Source of the DNA: Miscanthus floridulus
Taxonomy: Eukaryota; Streptophyta; Magnoliopsida; Poales; Poaceae
NCBI RefSeq assembly: GCF_019320115.1
Contig: NC_089598.1
Span: 29,280,248 to 29,344,247, forward strand
Direction of reading: 5' to 3'
DNA length: 64,000 nt
Below are positions 21,536 through 32,882 of this stretch, piece after piece. The translations under genes were made by a program, and so were the position numbers. The notes under the pieces are model-generated. The model was not told the DNA's origin and did no database searches. It saw only the letters and a program-made list of their open reading frames with translations. Each line of letters begins with the position of its first letter. The stretch's first letter is position 1.

Positions 21536-24500
21536 ATGTCGCGGACAAGAGACAGTGCAACCCCAAGCCTTGAGCACGGGCCAATCTTTGAAGAGCCAGA
21601 CCCAGAGCACATTACTCAGGAGTAGTTCAATGATGAGCTAGACAAGGATCTAGCAGAGATGTTTACTCAGGATTAGTCCGACGAGGAAGAGGGAGAAGAG
21701 GGAAAAGCAGGAGAGGCTGCTGGAGGCGATGACGAAGAAGATGATGATGATGATGAAGACGACGATGATGAGGATGAAGAAGAGGCATATGAAAGTCCTG
21801 AGGATCCTTTCCCACGTGAAGTCAGACGGAAGCCAACGAAGGAGGAGCTGGATAAGGATTTTGACCCAAACGAGGAGGTAGGGATAAACCATTAGTTTGC
21901 AAATTTTGCTAATGCTTTGATCGTGTTACAATTACTAACACTTTGACACCCCGTATATATAGGCCCCTCCTAAAACTAAAAAAGATGATGTTGACGTCCA
22001 TGGCATCTCACCGGACAAGATAGAGCAGAGGAAGGGAGATCAGAGGCAACAACTACAGAGTTGGACATTGCCGCCTCTGCTCCACAACCCTAAGCCATGG
22101 CCACGAACTCGGGTACCAAGCCGAAGAGGAAATGGGGAGATAGAAAAATAACCAATATCTAGATAAGGCATGCTATGTGATCACAGAGGTCAGGCCAGCA
22201 GGGGAGATCCGTCAGCCAAAGCATCTCAGAGGACGATTCCATAATACGATCGGGGCCCTAGTAAGAGATCAGTTAAACCCAACTATCATCAGCTTCGAAA
22301 AAAGTACCAGAGGAGACAAAGAGAGAACTATGGGAGAAGTTCCTGATGGTCAATTTTTGGTTTCCGGAGGGAAACCATCAACTGGTAAAACATCAAGCTC
22401 TGAATATAATGGGAGAGTCATTCCGACGTTGGAAGTCGGACCTCAATAAGAACTATATCCAAAAGGGGTTATCTCCCTTCAACGAGTTTGGCCACATAAA
22501 TCCAAGTCAATGGGCGGACCTTGTGGCTCATAAGACTTCATCGGAAGCATTGGCCCTCAGTGCTCGTAACACCGAGCCGACGAAGAAAAACCAACACCAC
22601 CATCGTCTAGGTCCTGGTGGCTACTTTGGCAAGGAAGAGTAGTTTAGAAAGATGGAGGAAGAGGCCGCCACATCTGAGTCATTCGACTTGAGTGGGTCGA
22701 AGGTACGCTCAAGGAACTGGATCCTTGGGAGGAGTACTAGTACAAAAGCATCTAGTGGGCTTAAGTTTAATAAGCCGGAGACGGAACAAGCAGTATCAAA
22801 GATACTGAAATATGCTAAAGACAAGGATAAGGGCTCATTCAAGCTTTCCAAAGAGAGGGACGAGCTTAGCCTTGCCTTGGTAAACCCCGAGCACATAGCC
22901 GCACCAGGGGGCTAGGGAAAAGAATGACCTAGAAGCATGGATTCAAAGAGGACCAACATATATACAAGAAACATGGCAGAGACTAGGAGTCTAATCTTGA
23001 GCTCACCGTGAAGGCACTAGTTGCGAAGGCACTGGAGGAGCAAGGACTGTCTTCAGAGCCAAGGATAGTAATGGCGCTGCTGGGAGAACTGGCATTAGTT
23101 AGCAGCCCTCCGGATGTTCCTAGCAGCTAAGGTTCCACTGCAGCAACAACCCCTGTCGATCACATATGGGAACCAACTAGTTGCACCTTGGTGGTTCTCA
23201 TCGGTAGGCAGAACACTATGATGGAGGTAGCAAAGGGTGTGGCATATCCTCATGGTGGCTTGCATCACAATAATAAGATCCCACCGAACTACACTAGGGT
23301 CGAGGTGCATTCCATGAAGCCCGAGTTCATGCAGTGGAAGATAGACCACCCAACTCCTGAGGGACTAACGTTACTTGGAGAAGTAATGAACCAGTTCATC
23401 CTCTACCACAAATGGGACATCGTATTGACTGTTTCTTCGCCACCTGTTCAACGTTTGGAGGGACTTTTTGAGGAGGGGGAGATATTTTCACCGTCTCATG
23501 ACCACTACTTGCCTGAGATGCCACATTCTTCCCCGCCTCCTAGCGAGCACGTGCATAAGATGCCACAGTCTTCCCTGCCTCCTAGCGAGCACGTGCCTAA
23601 GATGTCACAGCCTTCTCGGGCTCGTAAGGAGCAAGAGCTTCCTAGCGAGCACGTGCCTCCAAAAAAAGTTCATACACAAGAGGGTGCCGACAAGGAGCTA
23701 GAAATTCGAAAACAAATTCCAATCACCATAAGGCCAATTTATACGTCGATAAAAGACGTCTTGTCGACTGGCAAGTGGTATGCCCATGACTAGTTCAAGA
23801 CTGAGAACCAAGTCAAAGAAGCCCCACCATCCGAGGAGGCCCTCAGCCACATTCGAAAACCGACAAAGAGGTATCCAAATGTTGATGACACCAAATGGTC
23901 AAAGGATTGCCCAAAAAACTATGAAAGAGGCAAGCCCTACCTATCAAACCAGGACATCTAGTGCCTACCACTTGGAATAAAAAGGTTCCATGATTGGTAC
24001 TTGCATGCTCTCTAGACAAAAATACAAATCATACAAGCATGCTTCCCTGCCAACATATTTGGAGGCCCAGATGGGGTAATTGCCTTTGACTTCAATGACG
24101 TCCAGAGACAATGTTTCACCTTAGAGAAATGGAAATGAATCTAGTTCGCACGTGGTGCCTGTAAGTCCTTACCCTCTTGATATAATATGATTCTAATCTT
24201 TGGATTTTGTTGTAACTAACCCACAACGTGATTCGTAGAAAGCAAGTGCACACTTCAAAACAAATGCGATCGGGGTAGTAGACCCTCAATGTGTAGCACA
24301 ACCAAACTTCAATTACACCAAAGAATGGTCACTAGATTACAATGAGCTAGCTGCTGGAAAGACCGTTGAGGAGAAAGAGGAAATCCGAAACAAGGAAATA
24401 AGGGCGGCGGCCCTTAAGACAGCAGCGTACATAGTCCTAGCTTTTAAATACCCCCAAAATAACCAAGTTATATGGTTGCCATACAATGTCGAGTAAGTCC

Positions 24501-25399
24501 AACTATATACTTAAAGCTTTAACAATACACATTATTTTGTTTGATGTAAAAGAGCTTATCGGTTTCTATGATTAAATTCATGCAGCCGCCACTGGATTTG
24601 TATAGGCGTCGATATCGGGATGGGCATGGCGTGGGTCTTGATTCAATAGATAAGGACCCGGCGACATACAAAGACTTCATATCGATTCTCAAAACGTATA
24701 CATATCGATAATCCTCTTATATACCATGTAACGTTCACTTTTGGATACTAACAAGTTGTATTTGTTAAATTCATTCGAACAGGACGTACAGGTACTATGT
24801 TAAGACTCACAAAAGGAGACATGATCCACAAAGGCAGCATAACCTGTGTGTCAAAACACTATGTGTGGTAAGTGTAACTTACTTAAGTACTCTATTACGT
24901 TGCTGTCAAAAGCATTACTTAACATTTTTATATGCGAAACACATAGTGCCCCAAGCAGAAGCCCGGGAGTTTACATTGTGGATACTATGTATGCAGTATA
25001 ATGAGTAACACCACTACCTACAGGAGACACCCCTGTAGGGTAAGTTTGAACCTCTTCAACCTCTTTATATGCTCACTGTGTTTAGATATGCTCACTGTTT
25101 TTATATATGCTCACTGTTTTTATATATGCTCACTTTTTTCATATATGCTCGCTGTTTTCATATATGCCTACTATGTTTAGATATGCCCTCTATTTTTAGA
25201 TATGCCTAAACTTGTTTTATTATAGTGGCAAGATGAGAAAGGTGTGAGAAATGATCCACACAAAGATGACAACCTCTTGGAGCTTGTCGGTGATCTTTGC
25301 AACTTCATAATGGACCAGATTGTACACGTCAGAGACGTTTACCATGACCGAGCGACCGAATTAGGTAAGAATCCTCAGTACCAACATCTTCGTGAGTGA
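21536..25399 (+). pseudogene. CACTA-C protein gene with Ulp1/C48 cysteine protease-like C-terminus
   Basis: The gene starts at an ATG at 21536 (MSRTRDSATPSLEHG) in a very acidic exon to 21877. A Transposase_24-like region follows (LRGRFHNTIGALVRDQL, MGESFRRWKSDLNKNY, INPSQWADLVAHKTSSEALA, SKILKYAKDKDKGSF). Next come a domain around 23160-23430 (NKIPPNYTRVEVHSMKPEF), a Ser/Pro linker with SEHV repeats, and a C48-like domain. Its catalytic pattern is recognisable: His in HWICIGVD (24590), Asp in DSIDKDP (24640), and Cys in SLHCGYYVC (24977). The tail ends at 25399 (QYQHLRE). There are several in-frame stops (21585, 21636, 22639 and others near 23790-24010) and one-base frameshifts near 22150, 22305 and 24640. 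Ulp1-like proteases remove SUMO-type modifiers, and such domains are known in plant DNA transposons. This copy is inactive. Confidence 0.72.
25065..25205. repeat. Short tandem repeat TATATGCTCACTGTTTT
   Basis: About seven imperfect copies of a 17-20 bp unit (TATATGCTCACTGTTTT and variants) lie in an intron of the CACTA-C gene. The same motif appears at 21340-21385, suggesting dispersal within the element. Confidence 0.75.
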
Positions 25400-26000
25400 G
25401 AAAGGCTAGGCTTAGGCTGTTGATTGGACTTGTGAATGGAATGTGACATTGGTAATGTTATCTGACTTGTGAAACAGTCAGACTTATGGATTATGTGAAA
25501 GTAATGATGAATTATATTTGTTCTTGTGATTTGGACTTGTAGTCTTATTGGATATAATGTTCTTATGAATTATATATGTATATGTATATAGATTCTTGTG
25601 AATTAGCTATTGATATAATGGCCTTGTGAATCATATATATATGTATATATGTTCCGGTCAGACTTGAATTTAAAAATCTGAATTTTTTTGGCTGAAAAAG
25701 GTATTGTAGGGGCGGTTCTATATTTCACTTCCCCTACAAATGGCTATAGGGGCGGTTGGTGTCACACCCGTCCCTGAAAATCTAAATTATAGAGGAGGCT
25801 AGTATTATCAGTCACCCCTGTAAATCCTTTTGTAGCGGTGGCTCGTAGCACCGCTGCCCCTACAAATCGATTTGCACGGGCGGTTTGGGAACCGCCCCTA
25901 TAAATCAATGATTTGTAGACACGGTTGCTTAGGAGCGGCTGAGGAAACCGCCCCTACAAACCCTTACCAGCCGCCCCTACAAATCCTAACGGTAGTAGTG

Positions 26001-26716
26001 GGACCAAAAAAATAAAAATTAAGGCAAAAAAAGACAAAATATAAATGACATGTGTTTCAGTATGAAGAGGTTAGGGTTTGGAACTCTAAACAGCTCTAAA
26101 TTTAAAAATGTTCAACTACAAAGTTGTAGATTGTATTAAGAACTATAACTTTTGTATATGCCGTGTCAACATCCAAGGTCATTTGAAAATTTTAAATTTC
26201 AAACTCCGTAAAGTTAAAACAATATTTTGGGACTTTAAACAGTTTTAAATCAAAATCTTCTCAACTATAAAGTTGTGCATCACGTCGAGAGTTACAATTT
26301 TAATATAAATAAATTTATCTTCCTCCAAATTCATGTAGAAAAGTTATGAGTTATATTTTGATTCAACTATTTCTAGAGGCATTCCTGTTAAAAATGTCTC
26401 ACGTCTATTAATCAAACTCTAGATGCCGACCTTAAAATGTTAATACCAATTTTCCTCGGTTAATCAATTTACAGAGGATGTCCTAAGATGACCATCTCTG
26501 TAAATCGATGGTTAACAGAGCAAACGACTTAGGATGCCCACCTCTATAAATGATTAACAGAGACGAACGTTTGCCTAGAGGTCATCTGACAAGTTACGGT
26601 GGCGTTCCTTAGATATATATACACGTCTCTATTAATCAAAAGACTTGTCTCCTAAAATCCTTTTGAGTAGTGGTGCCATTAAATTTGCTATCCAAGAGTT
26701 GCACCTTCTTTTTTTT
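26001..26716. mobile_element. Possible right end of another CACTA element
   Basis: Repeated motifs such as CTCTGTTAATCATT and its complement occur at 26400-26640. The block finishes TTTTGAGTAGTG (about 26658-26669), which would be an inverted CACTACTCAAAA terminus. No matching left end was found in the window, so this may be a truncated fragment or a host for CACTA-C. The sequence GAAGAGGTTAGGG at about 26063 also occurs directly left of CACTA-C (17556-17568). Confidence 0.35.
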
Positions 26717-28246
26717 GGGGCTCTTGCGTTTGTACCCTTGTTTTGTATCGAAATTATGATTTTACCCCTATTTTTTGACTTTGTGAATTTACCCCTACTG
26801 TGCCATTCACGAAGCACCGGTTTACCCCTGCTCCATCATCCACCCCTAACAGTGTTAACTTTTGTACCAAAGGACAAATATGCTCCTGTGATTTTACCCT
26901 CCCTCTCGCTCTGCGTCTCCCAGCCCGACACAAGAGGCGGCGGCGGCGGCCGCATTCTTTCCCCCTCCCTCCCCTTCCCTCTCCTTCTCCAGCCCGGCGG
27001 CGCCTCACCACTCCCCTCCCAGTGGCGTTCCTCCCCCCGGTGGCACGGTGGCTGGAGCTCGTGGTGGCGCGCCGGTGGTGGCTGTGTTGGCTCGGAGGTG
27101 GCTAGGACCTAGATGGGAGGCAGGCACCTCCATCCATGGCTGCCGAGAGGCAGAGAAAGTAGAATGACGGCGTGCTCTGGTGGTGACGGCGGAGAAAGGC
27201 CGGGGCGGCAGTATCTCCGGTGGCGGCGGGTCAGGGCGTGGGCGGTCTTCAGCATGGCGCCGACGGCGTTGGGCTCTGGCGCGGTGGGCGGCGACCCTGG
27301 GTCTTGGCGCGGCGGTCTTGGAGCGGTGGAGCAAGGCGCCAACGGCATACGCTTTCAGCAAGAGCGGAGGGGAGCTTAGAGCGAGCACGCAGCGTCCTGT
27401 GTTGCGGAGGAGGCCACCGTCGCCGCCATTGCCGACCCGAGGTCGAGCTCGTCGATCTCCGCATACACAGCACCTCTCGCCTCCTCGTCTCCTCCGTTGG
27501 CGCAGCAAGGACCCGTCGCGGCCGCCTATCGGCTCGGATTTGCGAGCAAGAGCTCCCTGCTCGGCCATGGCATTCGAACGGTGCGGGACAAGCAGCGGCG
27601 GCGGGAGCTCCCTGCTCGGCCATGGCGTTCGCGGCCGCGCTCATGGACAAAGGGCGAGGGAGCAGGCTGAGGCCTGAGGGCGCCGCTGGGGCCGAGCCGA
27701 TGGAGCCAGAGCTCGCCCGCGCCATGGCCGGAGCTGTCCACGTCGAGGTCAGGCACCACCGCCAACACAGCCACCACCGAGCCGCCTGCACAATGACCCG
27801 CGAACACCGCCACCACCGAGCCGCCTGCAGCCACCACCGAGCGTCACAGCCACCACCGAGCCGCCTACAGCCACCATCGTCCCCCGCACAACGCGCCCCG
27901 CGGCTGGGACCGGCCGACGCCCCGCGATGCTTACTAAGCTGACACCGACCACTCCGGAGGAGAAGCGTCCACGCCCGCTCGATCTATCCCCGACCCGTGT
28001 GGTTTGCCTGTGGCTGGACGAGTAGGAGGTTGAAGATAAGATGAGGGGGCAACATGGTCTTTTTGCCTCTGTTTGCAGGGATTTTGATTTTTTAATTCAT
28101 TTATTCCATGTCCATCTAACAGACATCCAAACCAGGGGCAAACGGATGATTCGTTTTAAAATAACAGGGGCAAAATCATAAAGTTGAAAAAACAATGGTA
28201 AAATCACAATTAGACTGCTGGACAGGGGCAAGAACACCATTTTCCC
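26717..28246. mobile_element. Mutator-like non-autonomous element, possible Pack-MULE
   Basis: Long, diverged terminal inverted repeats of more than 100 bp can be aligned. The left end contains ATGATTTTACCCCTATTTTTT and GAATTTACCCCTACTG. The right end, read in reverse complement, starts GGGAAAATGGTGTTCTTGCC and contains TGATTTTACCATTGTTTTTT. Between them, 26930-28000 is strongly GC-rich, unlike the AT-rich flanks, with open frames on both strands including a CACCACCGAGCCGCC repeat. GC-rich cargo between Mutator-type ends is the pattern of Pack-MULEs, but I recognise no parent gene. The 9-bp duplication is obscured by flanking T-runs. Confidence 0.5.
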
Positions 28247-31200
28247 TTTTTTCGATTGCCCCATCGAAGGGTTGCACCTACCAATGTTACTTTCCATCTT
28301 TCCTTGATGGCACAACAATCACGTTACCAACATGGAGGTGTGCACTTGGTTGATGGTTGCCGCCAACCACCAAATGTTGTTCTAATCTATAGGACCAGTA
28401 TTTGATCTTCTAATCTAGAGGACCTATCGGCACCAGCTTTATTTTTTTTCTTGGTTCAGATATTTTAAATTGCCTCTTTATTTAGATATTTTGATTTCGA
28501 ATCTAGTAAAATATTTTGACATTAGCTATATTTCAATTAGATTTTTTAGAACTACACAGTAAATTAGCTATTTATTATCAATCATATTTTTATTTACACT
28601 TTTTTGATATTTTGCCTCCTAATCCACATTACTCCAAGATAATGTTTTCCTGATTTAAATCCAATTTTGCTATTAACTAAATTATCTTCATGGATTTTTA
28701 GATATTTGCTTTCTACTACAAAAGGAATTTTAGTGACATATTTCATTATTCTTAGTTCAGATTTAGTTGTTTATTAATTGTGTTTGATCATACTCTTTAT
28801 TTATGAATTTTGCCTCCTAATTCGTATATAAAATATAATCACTAATTTATGTATCGTTTTTTTTAAATTTGAGTTCAGCTATATATTAATTGTTTTAGGA
28901 TTTTTATATTAATTAAATTATATGCATGGTTTCTTTGTTTAAATATTTTTCCTTTCTAATCAAAATATGAATAGAAATATGAATATTATTCTCTCTATAT
29001 TTATTCTAGTAGCTATTTACCACTTGTTTTTTATGTGGATTCTTTATTTACATAATATCCTTCTTATAGTTCGTGTAGAAATCAAATTATTGGCAATTTT
29101 GAATTTAGCTATATTAATCATATTTGTCATGAACTCTTTAGTACATCGTTAGTTGTCTTTTAAGCTAGCTTATTACAATAATTTATTTATCCTTAATTTG
29201 TGCAATCAATAAAGAAAGTTTGTGAGTTACATGACAACATTAAATCATATAACAGTGATATAGTTGCATCATAGTCCTGAATTTTTGCTAATGAGGTAGT
29301 TGCTTCACGAAACAAACCACCCTTTTCTCTCATCTTTCTCTCTCACTTCCACATCATAAAAAATCCTATGTGTACGCAGACTCTACCATATACCATACAC
29401 TACTAGAAACCAAGATTTGTGTTGATTTTTTATCAATAATTTCTGTTGTTCTGTCGGTAATTGCACCATTAGAGGTATTCTCATTTTTATTGGTGATATA
29501 CATCTAAGCTAAGATCCATCTTGTGCATCATCTTGAGCTCGATGGAGACGGCTGCAGGGGTGTAGCTATCGATGGATCCGAGTCACTCGTGCACCCAAAG
29601 TCCATTATATTATATTCCATTGCATGCAGTACAAGATTCTATGTGATTTCATATTCGAGGAATACTGTGCGTGCATATATAATTAATCGACCATCCACTC
29701 ATCTGCTGTCCCCGGCACCGGGTAAAGCAGCTGGGAGGAAGTTGTCCCTGTCGGCGTTGATTAATTGCCTAGTGTTTCCTGAGCCGGCAACATTGGAGGT
29801 GCAAGGGTCCTAGTGTCAATGATACGAATGCGAAAAGTCTTGGTCGTTGGATGCGTATCAAATATGAAATGAGGGCAGAGGCAGAAGCAAATAGTGTTTG
29901 TCAAAAACATTTTGCAGGAAAATGCAAAGATATATAGCAATAAGGTGATTATTACTCTAACAAATTTGTTTTTTTGGCTAAATGAATCAAGCTGGAGAAG
30001 CCACCGATTATATACTCTAATAATTTGTTGTTTTCAATGAAGTTCAACTTACAAAACTATTAAAATTAAATGTTTTCAAAACTATAATTTATAAGGTATA
30101 GTTAAATGTTAGTGAAACCCTACATTTTTCACTTCAGTCCCATTTTTTTACAATGTAATAAAACAAGCATTATATTTTTTATGATTTATTTTGATAGTAC
30201 AAACCATTTTTTGAATTTTTAAAATATTGTATTTTGTTGCATTTGTTTTGAATTTATTAGAATATTTATGAAGTTAGAATTGTATATTCGCATATGTATT
30301 GCTTATTTTGAATCTATTGATTGTTTTAATGAAGTTAAAATTTTATTTTCATTTTTTATTGTAAACAGGAGATAGTTTTTTAGTGGTAGACGATATGTAT
30401 ATGATGATTTCATCAATCTCGAGATCAGCCAATCCAATCTAGTTTTTAAAAAGTGTTTATAGAGATATAACGTGTGCATGCATGTATACGAGCGTATGTG
30501 TCTGTACCGTGTTTAAAAGAAATATACAAGTACCCGGATAAAATTTTGGATTCTACCTAGATATGATCAAAATTCCAGATATGTAACAAATATCTCTGTC
30601 GATATCCAATATAAGTATCCGTCTATATCCATCATCAAAAGTTTCCTGACATCCTGTATATATCCAACTAGTACAAAAAAAAGTATGCGAATCCTTTCAG
30701 ACAGATGGACGGTTGGTAAATGTCGCCCCGTTTTAAGCTCTAACTCTGAGTGTACAAACTTCGATTCAACCTTGAGGTCACTCCTTTTGTGCACCTGTCG
30801 CCGCCTATTCCTTACCAAAGGTGGAAATTAAAAAAGAGAGAAGGAGTTTGCCCAACTCTTCCTTCCCAAAGATGGAGAGCAATATAGTACTTAATGCATG
30901 ATGCAACCCAAAAGAAGCAATTGTTGTGCATGAATCTCGTATGCAAAGCTGATTACAAGGAAGAAGAAAGTAAGACTAACACGAGGAGGAGGTTGAGGGG
31001 AAGATGGAGAAGTGTATGTAGATGAAAAGGTTCTGAAATGTTTGGCCAATTACTTCCGTTCCTATAATAACTACAAGTGTATAAAGTTAGTCCAAAAGCT
31101 TAGGGCAAGAGTACTAGTCGTAACAAAGTGTGGTTTGTCAGATATAACTGTGGTAGTGTAAACAAAAATGTCTGGTGTGAAAAAACTAAGCTTAGGTGTG

Positions 31201-31662
31201 GTGGCAAAGTTAAGCAGCAAAACAAGACTTGAAAAAAAAATCTAGTATTTATTTTGTTAGTGGGCAAAAAAAAAAAAAGATCGTGTACTGGTTTCTTCCA
31301 TATCAAGAAACATAGAACACACCGTTGTTGTCGTTTGTTGTCTCCATAGAACACAATTATTAACAACCCAAACCTTTCAATTTCAAAAAAAAAAAAAAAA
31401 AGAAACAACCCAAACCTTTCCAGTGTTGCAAACGTGCAGGCCCAGATGCACCGCAGAGGAGTCCATCTGCCCAAAGCAAACGAAAACGAAGAAAAGCATG
31501 CATATCTCTCGTTCTTCCTTTTTCTGATCCAGCTTTAAGTAGGCATCTGACCAAAGAGGCGAGCAGTTTGCTGGGGCAAAGACAGAGAGGCGCCTTTCTT
31601 GGCAAGACCAGACCAGACCAGACCGGGCGAGCAAGCCATTCATTCACCTAACAATTATGCAA
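28247..31662. other. AT-rich intergenic DNA
   Basis: No gene was recognised. 28380-29250 is AT-rich with repeated TTTTGCCTCCTAATCC-like segments. A CACTA-type terminus is possible at 29398. 30480-30700 contains GGATAT/ATATCC-rich sequence like the interior of the hAT MITE at 15305 but without termini. The stretch just before 31663 probably includes the 3' UTR of the small gene on the minus strand. Confidence 0.4.
29398..29520. mobile_element. Possible CACTA left terminus, fragment
   Basis: CACTACTAGAAACCAAG at 29398 matches the usual start of grass CACTA elements. No inverted GGTTTCTAGTAGTG end is present in the window, so it is a truncated copy or a chance match. Confidence 0.3.
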
Positions 31663-32051
31663 TCAACCGAGAGGTGGCTCCGGCCGGCTAGTGCTTGCTG
31701 CTGAGTCCTCGCCTGGTCCATGGTGCGCTCCTGCGAGGATTTGCATATCTGCTAGGCGCCTGAACCAGTGAACCCTCTGCTCGATCGCCTTCAATTCGTC
31801 GATGATCTCCTCCTGGTCCTGTCTCGGCTCCTGCACTGCATTTGCATGGGAATCTGAAACCTAGCTAGCTCCTGTCTACTCTACCTACGCGATCGATGCC
31901 GATGCGTCTCTTACTGTTCATTGACCTCCAGAAAGCTCTGGTCCTGATTGGCCAGCGCAAAGCGACGTGCCGCGTAGATTGGTGATGAGGTGTCGCCAAC
32001 CACGACGCCATTTGCATTGCCCACGAGAAACAGCATGAACGTTCGGAGCAT
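31663..32051 (-). CDS. Small grass protein, possibly DUF3681 family, two exons
   Basis: The first exon starts at an ATG at 32051 and reads MLRTFMLFLVGNANGVVVGD then SSPIYAARRFALANQDQSF, to a donor GTAAGA at 31914. A second coding block ends at the stop 31663-31665 and contains EEIIDELKAIEQRVHWFRRL then ADMQILAGAHHG. This pairing of a short hydrophobic segment with VGD and an RRLADMQ helix resembles an uncharacterised grass-specific family (DUF3681, from memory). Function is unknown; the hydrophobic start suggests membrane association. The splice is unresolved: the obvious acceptor (TTTCAG, exon from 31853) leaves the second block one base out of frame, whereas an internal acceptor at 31830 with an earlier donor restores it. 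The gene may therefore be intact or frameshifted. A retrotransposon nest begins 294 bp upstream. Confidence 0.5.
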
Positions 32052-32124
32052 CCAATCGTGCGCCCGTGTGTTCGTCTCTTTTTATTCAAGGGAAAACGGC
32101 GTAAATAAAGCTGCTGTGATTATA

Positions 32125-32132
32125 TATTTATA
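32125..32132 (-). promoter_or_regulatory. TATA box of the small gene
   Basis: TATAAATA on the minus strand lies about 75 bp upstream of the ATG at 32051. It is the only good TATA match between the ATG and the Copia element, so the core promoter appears to have survived the insertion. Confidence 0.45.
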
Positions 32133-32344
32133 TTTGATTAAACAAAAGAGCACAGCTAGTTTATCTGTGTCTCGCAGCTTCGATTCGCTGACCTCGCAGG
32201 CACTGACGCACATCATCAGGTTCAGGTGCGTGTGCATCAGGTGCGGCGGCTGCATGTGCCTGCATTCGCATGAGTCACTTCGCATGATAGGCGCCCGGCA
32301 GGCAGGCATGTCACGGCGATCGGCGAATTATGCCGTGTTCTTGC

Positions 32345-32874
32345 TGTTGCCCCAAACATATTTTAGATTTAGGCCCCGTTTAGTTCCAACCCAAAAACCA
32401 AAAATTTTCAAGATTCCCTGTCACATCGAATCTTGCGGCACATGCATGGAGTATTAAATGTAGACGAAAAAAAAAACCAATTGCACAGTTCATCGAGAAA
32501 TTGCGAGACGAATCTTTTAAGCCTAAATAGTCCATAATTGGACAATTTTTGCCAAATAACAACGAAAGTGCTACAGTAGCCAAAAGCCAAAAATTTTCGG
32601 AACTAAACACGCCCTTAAATTTGGAAACTATCGTAGGACAGCTTGGCCTTTACCGCTGGGATTGAAAGTGAATGCAATGACTTGTCCTGATATAAGGGTG
32701 TACCTCTGCTCTTATAGGCAAAGGGCAGCATCTACTTTCCACATGCTCCAGCATATTTTCTAACCACTAAAATGGATGCTGAGCATATTTCAATTACAAA
32801 GGCTTGGAAGTCAAGGAAAATAAAATACAGAAAAATAAGATACAAGTGCTGCCGAGCAGTAGTCTTATCTGTCA
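32345..32874 (-). repeat. Copia 3' LTR, interrupted by a Tourist-like MITE
   Basis: On the minus strand it begins TGACAGATAAGAC at 32874 and ends at 32345 (GGGGCAACA). It aligns along its length with the 5' LTR at 49193-49461, except for the MITE 32372-32614. The two LTRs are clearly more diverged from each other than those of the nested Gypsy, so the Copia insertion is older. Confidence 0.88.
32372..32614. mobile_element. Tourist-like (PIF/Harbinger) MITE, 243 bp
   Basis: The terminal inverted repeats are GGCCCCGTTTAGTTCC and GGAACTAAACACGCCC. The 3-bp duplication TTA is perfect at 32369-32371 and 32615-32617. The LTR sequence on either side joins correctly when the MITE is removed, proving insertion into the LTR. 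Confidence 0.85.
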
Positions 32875-32882
32875 TTCTCCCC

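Larger units (their letters stand above)
17569..26000 (+). mobile_element. CACTA-C: CACTA element, about 8.4 kb, with C48 protease-like gene
   Basis: The ends are CACTACTACAAAACTAG at 17569 and the inverted GTAGTAGTG ending at 26000. The subterminal motif here is AGGGGCGGCT/AGCCGCCCCTA (17620-17705, 19370-19380, 25700-25990), which differs from CACTA-A and -B, so this is another family. Flanking trinucleotides are GGG (17566-17568) and GGA (26001-26003), an imperfect duplication. One plus-strand gene (21536-25399) is present with a TATA box at 19414, but no TNP2 transposase. A large AT-rich inverted-repeat zone fills 17800-19350. Confidence 0.78.

Noticed and set aside
26645..27112. Possible secreted protein with hydrophobic start
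   Set aside because: The frame runs across the inverted end and GC-rich cargo of a Mutator-like element and shows no family similarity.
30480..30700. Second copy of the hAT MITE found at 15305
   Set aside because: Only general GGATAT/ATATCC similarity is visible. No inverted ends or 8-bp duplication could be found.
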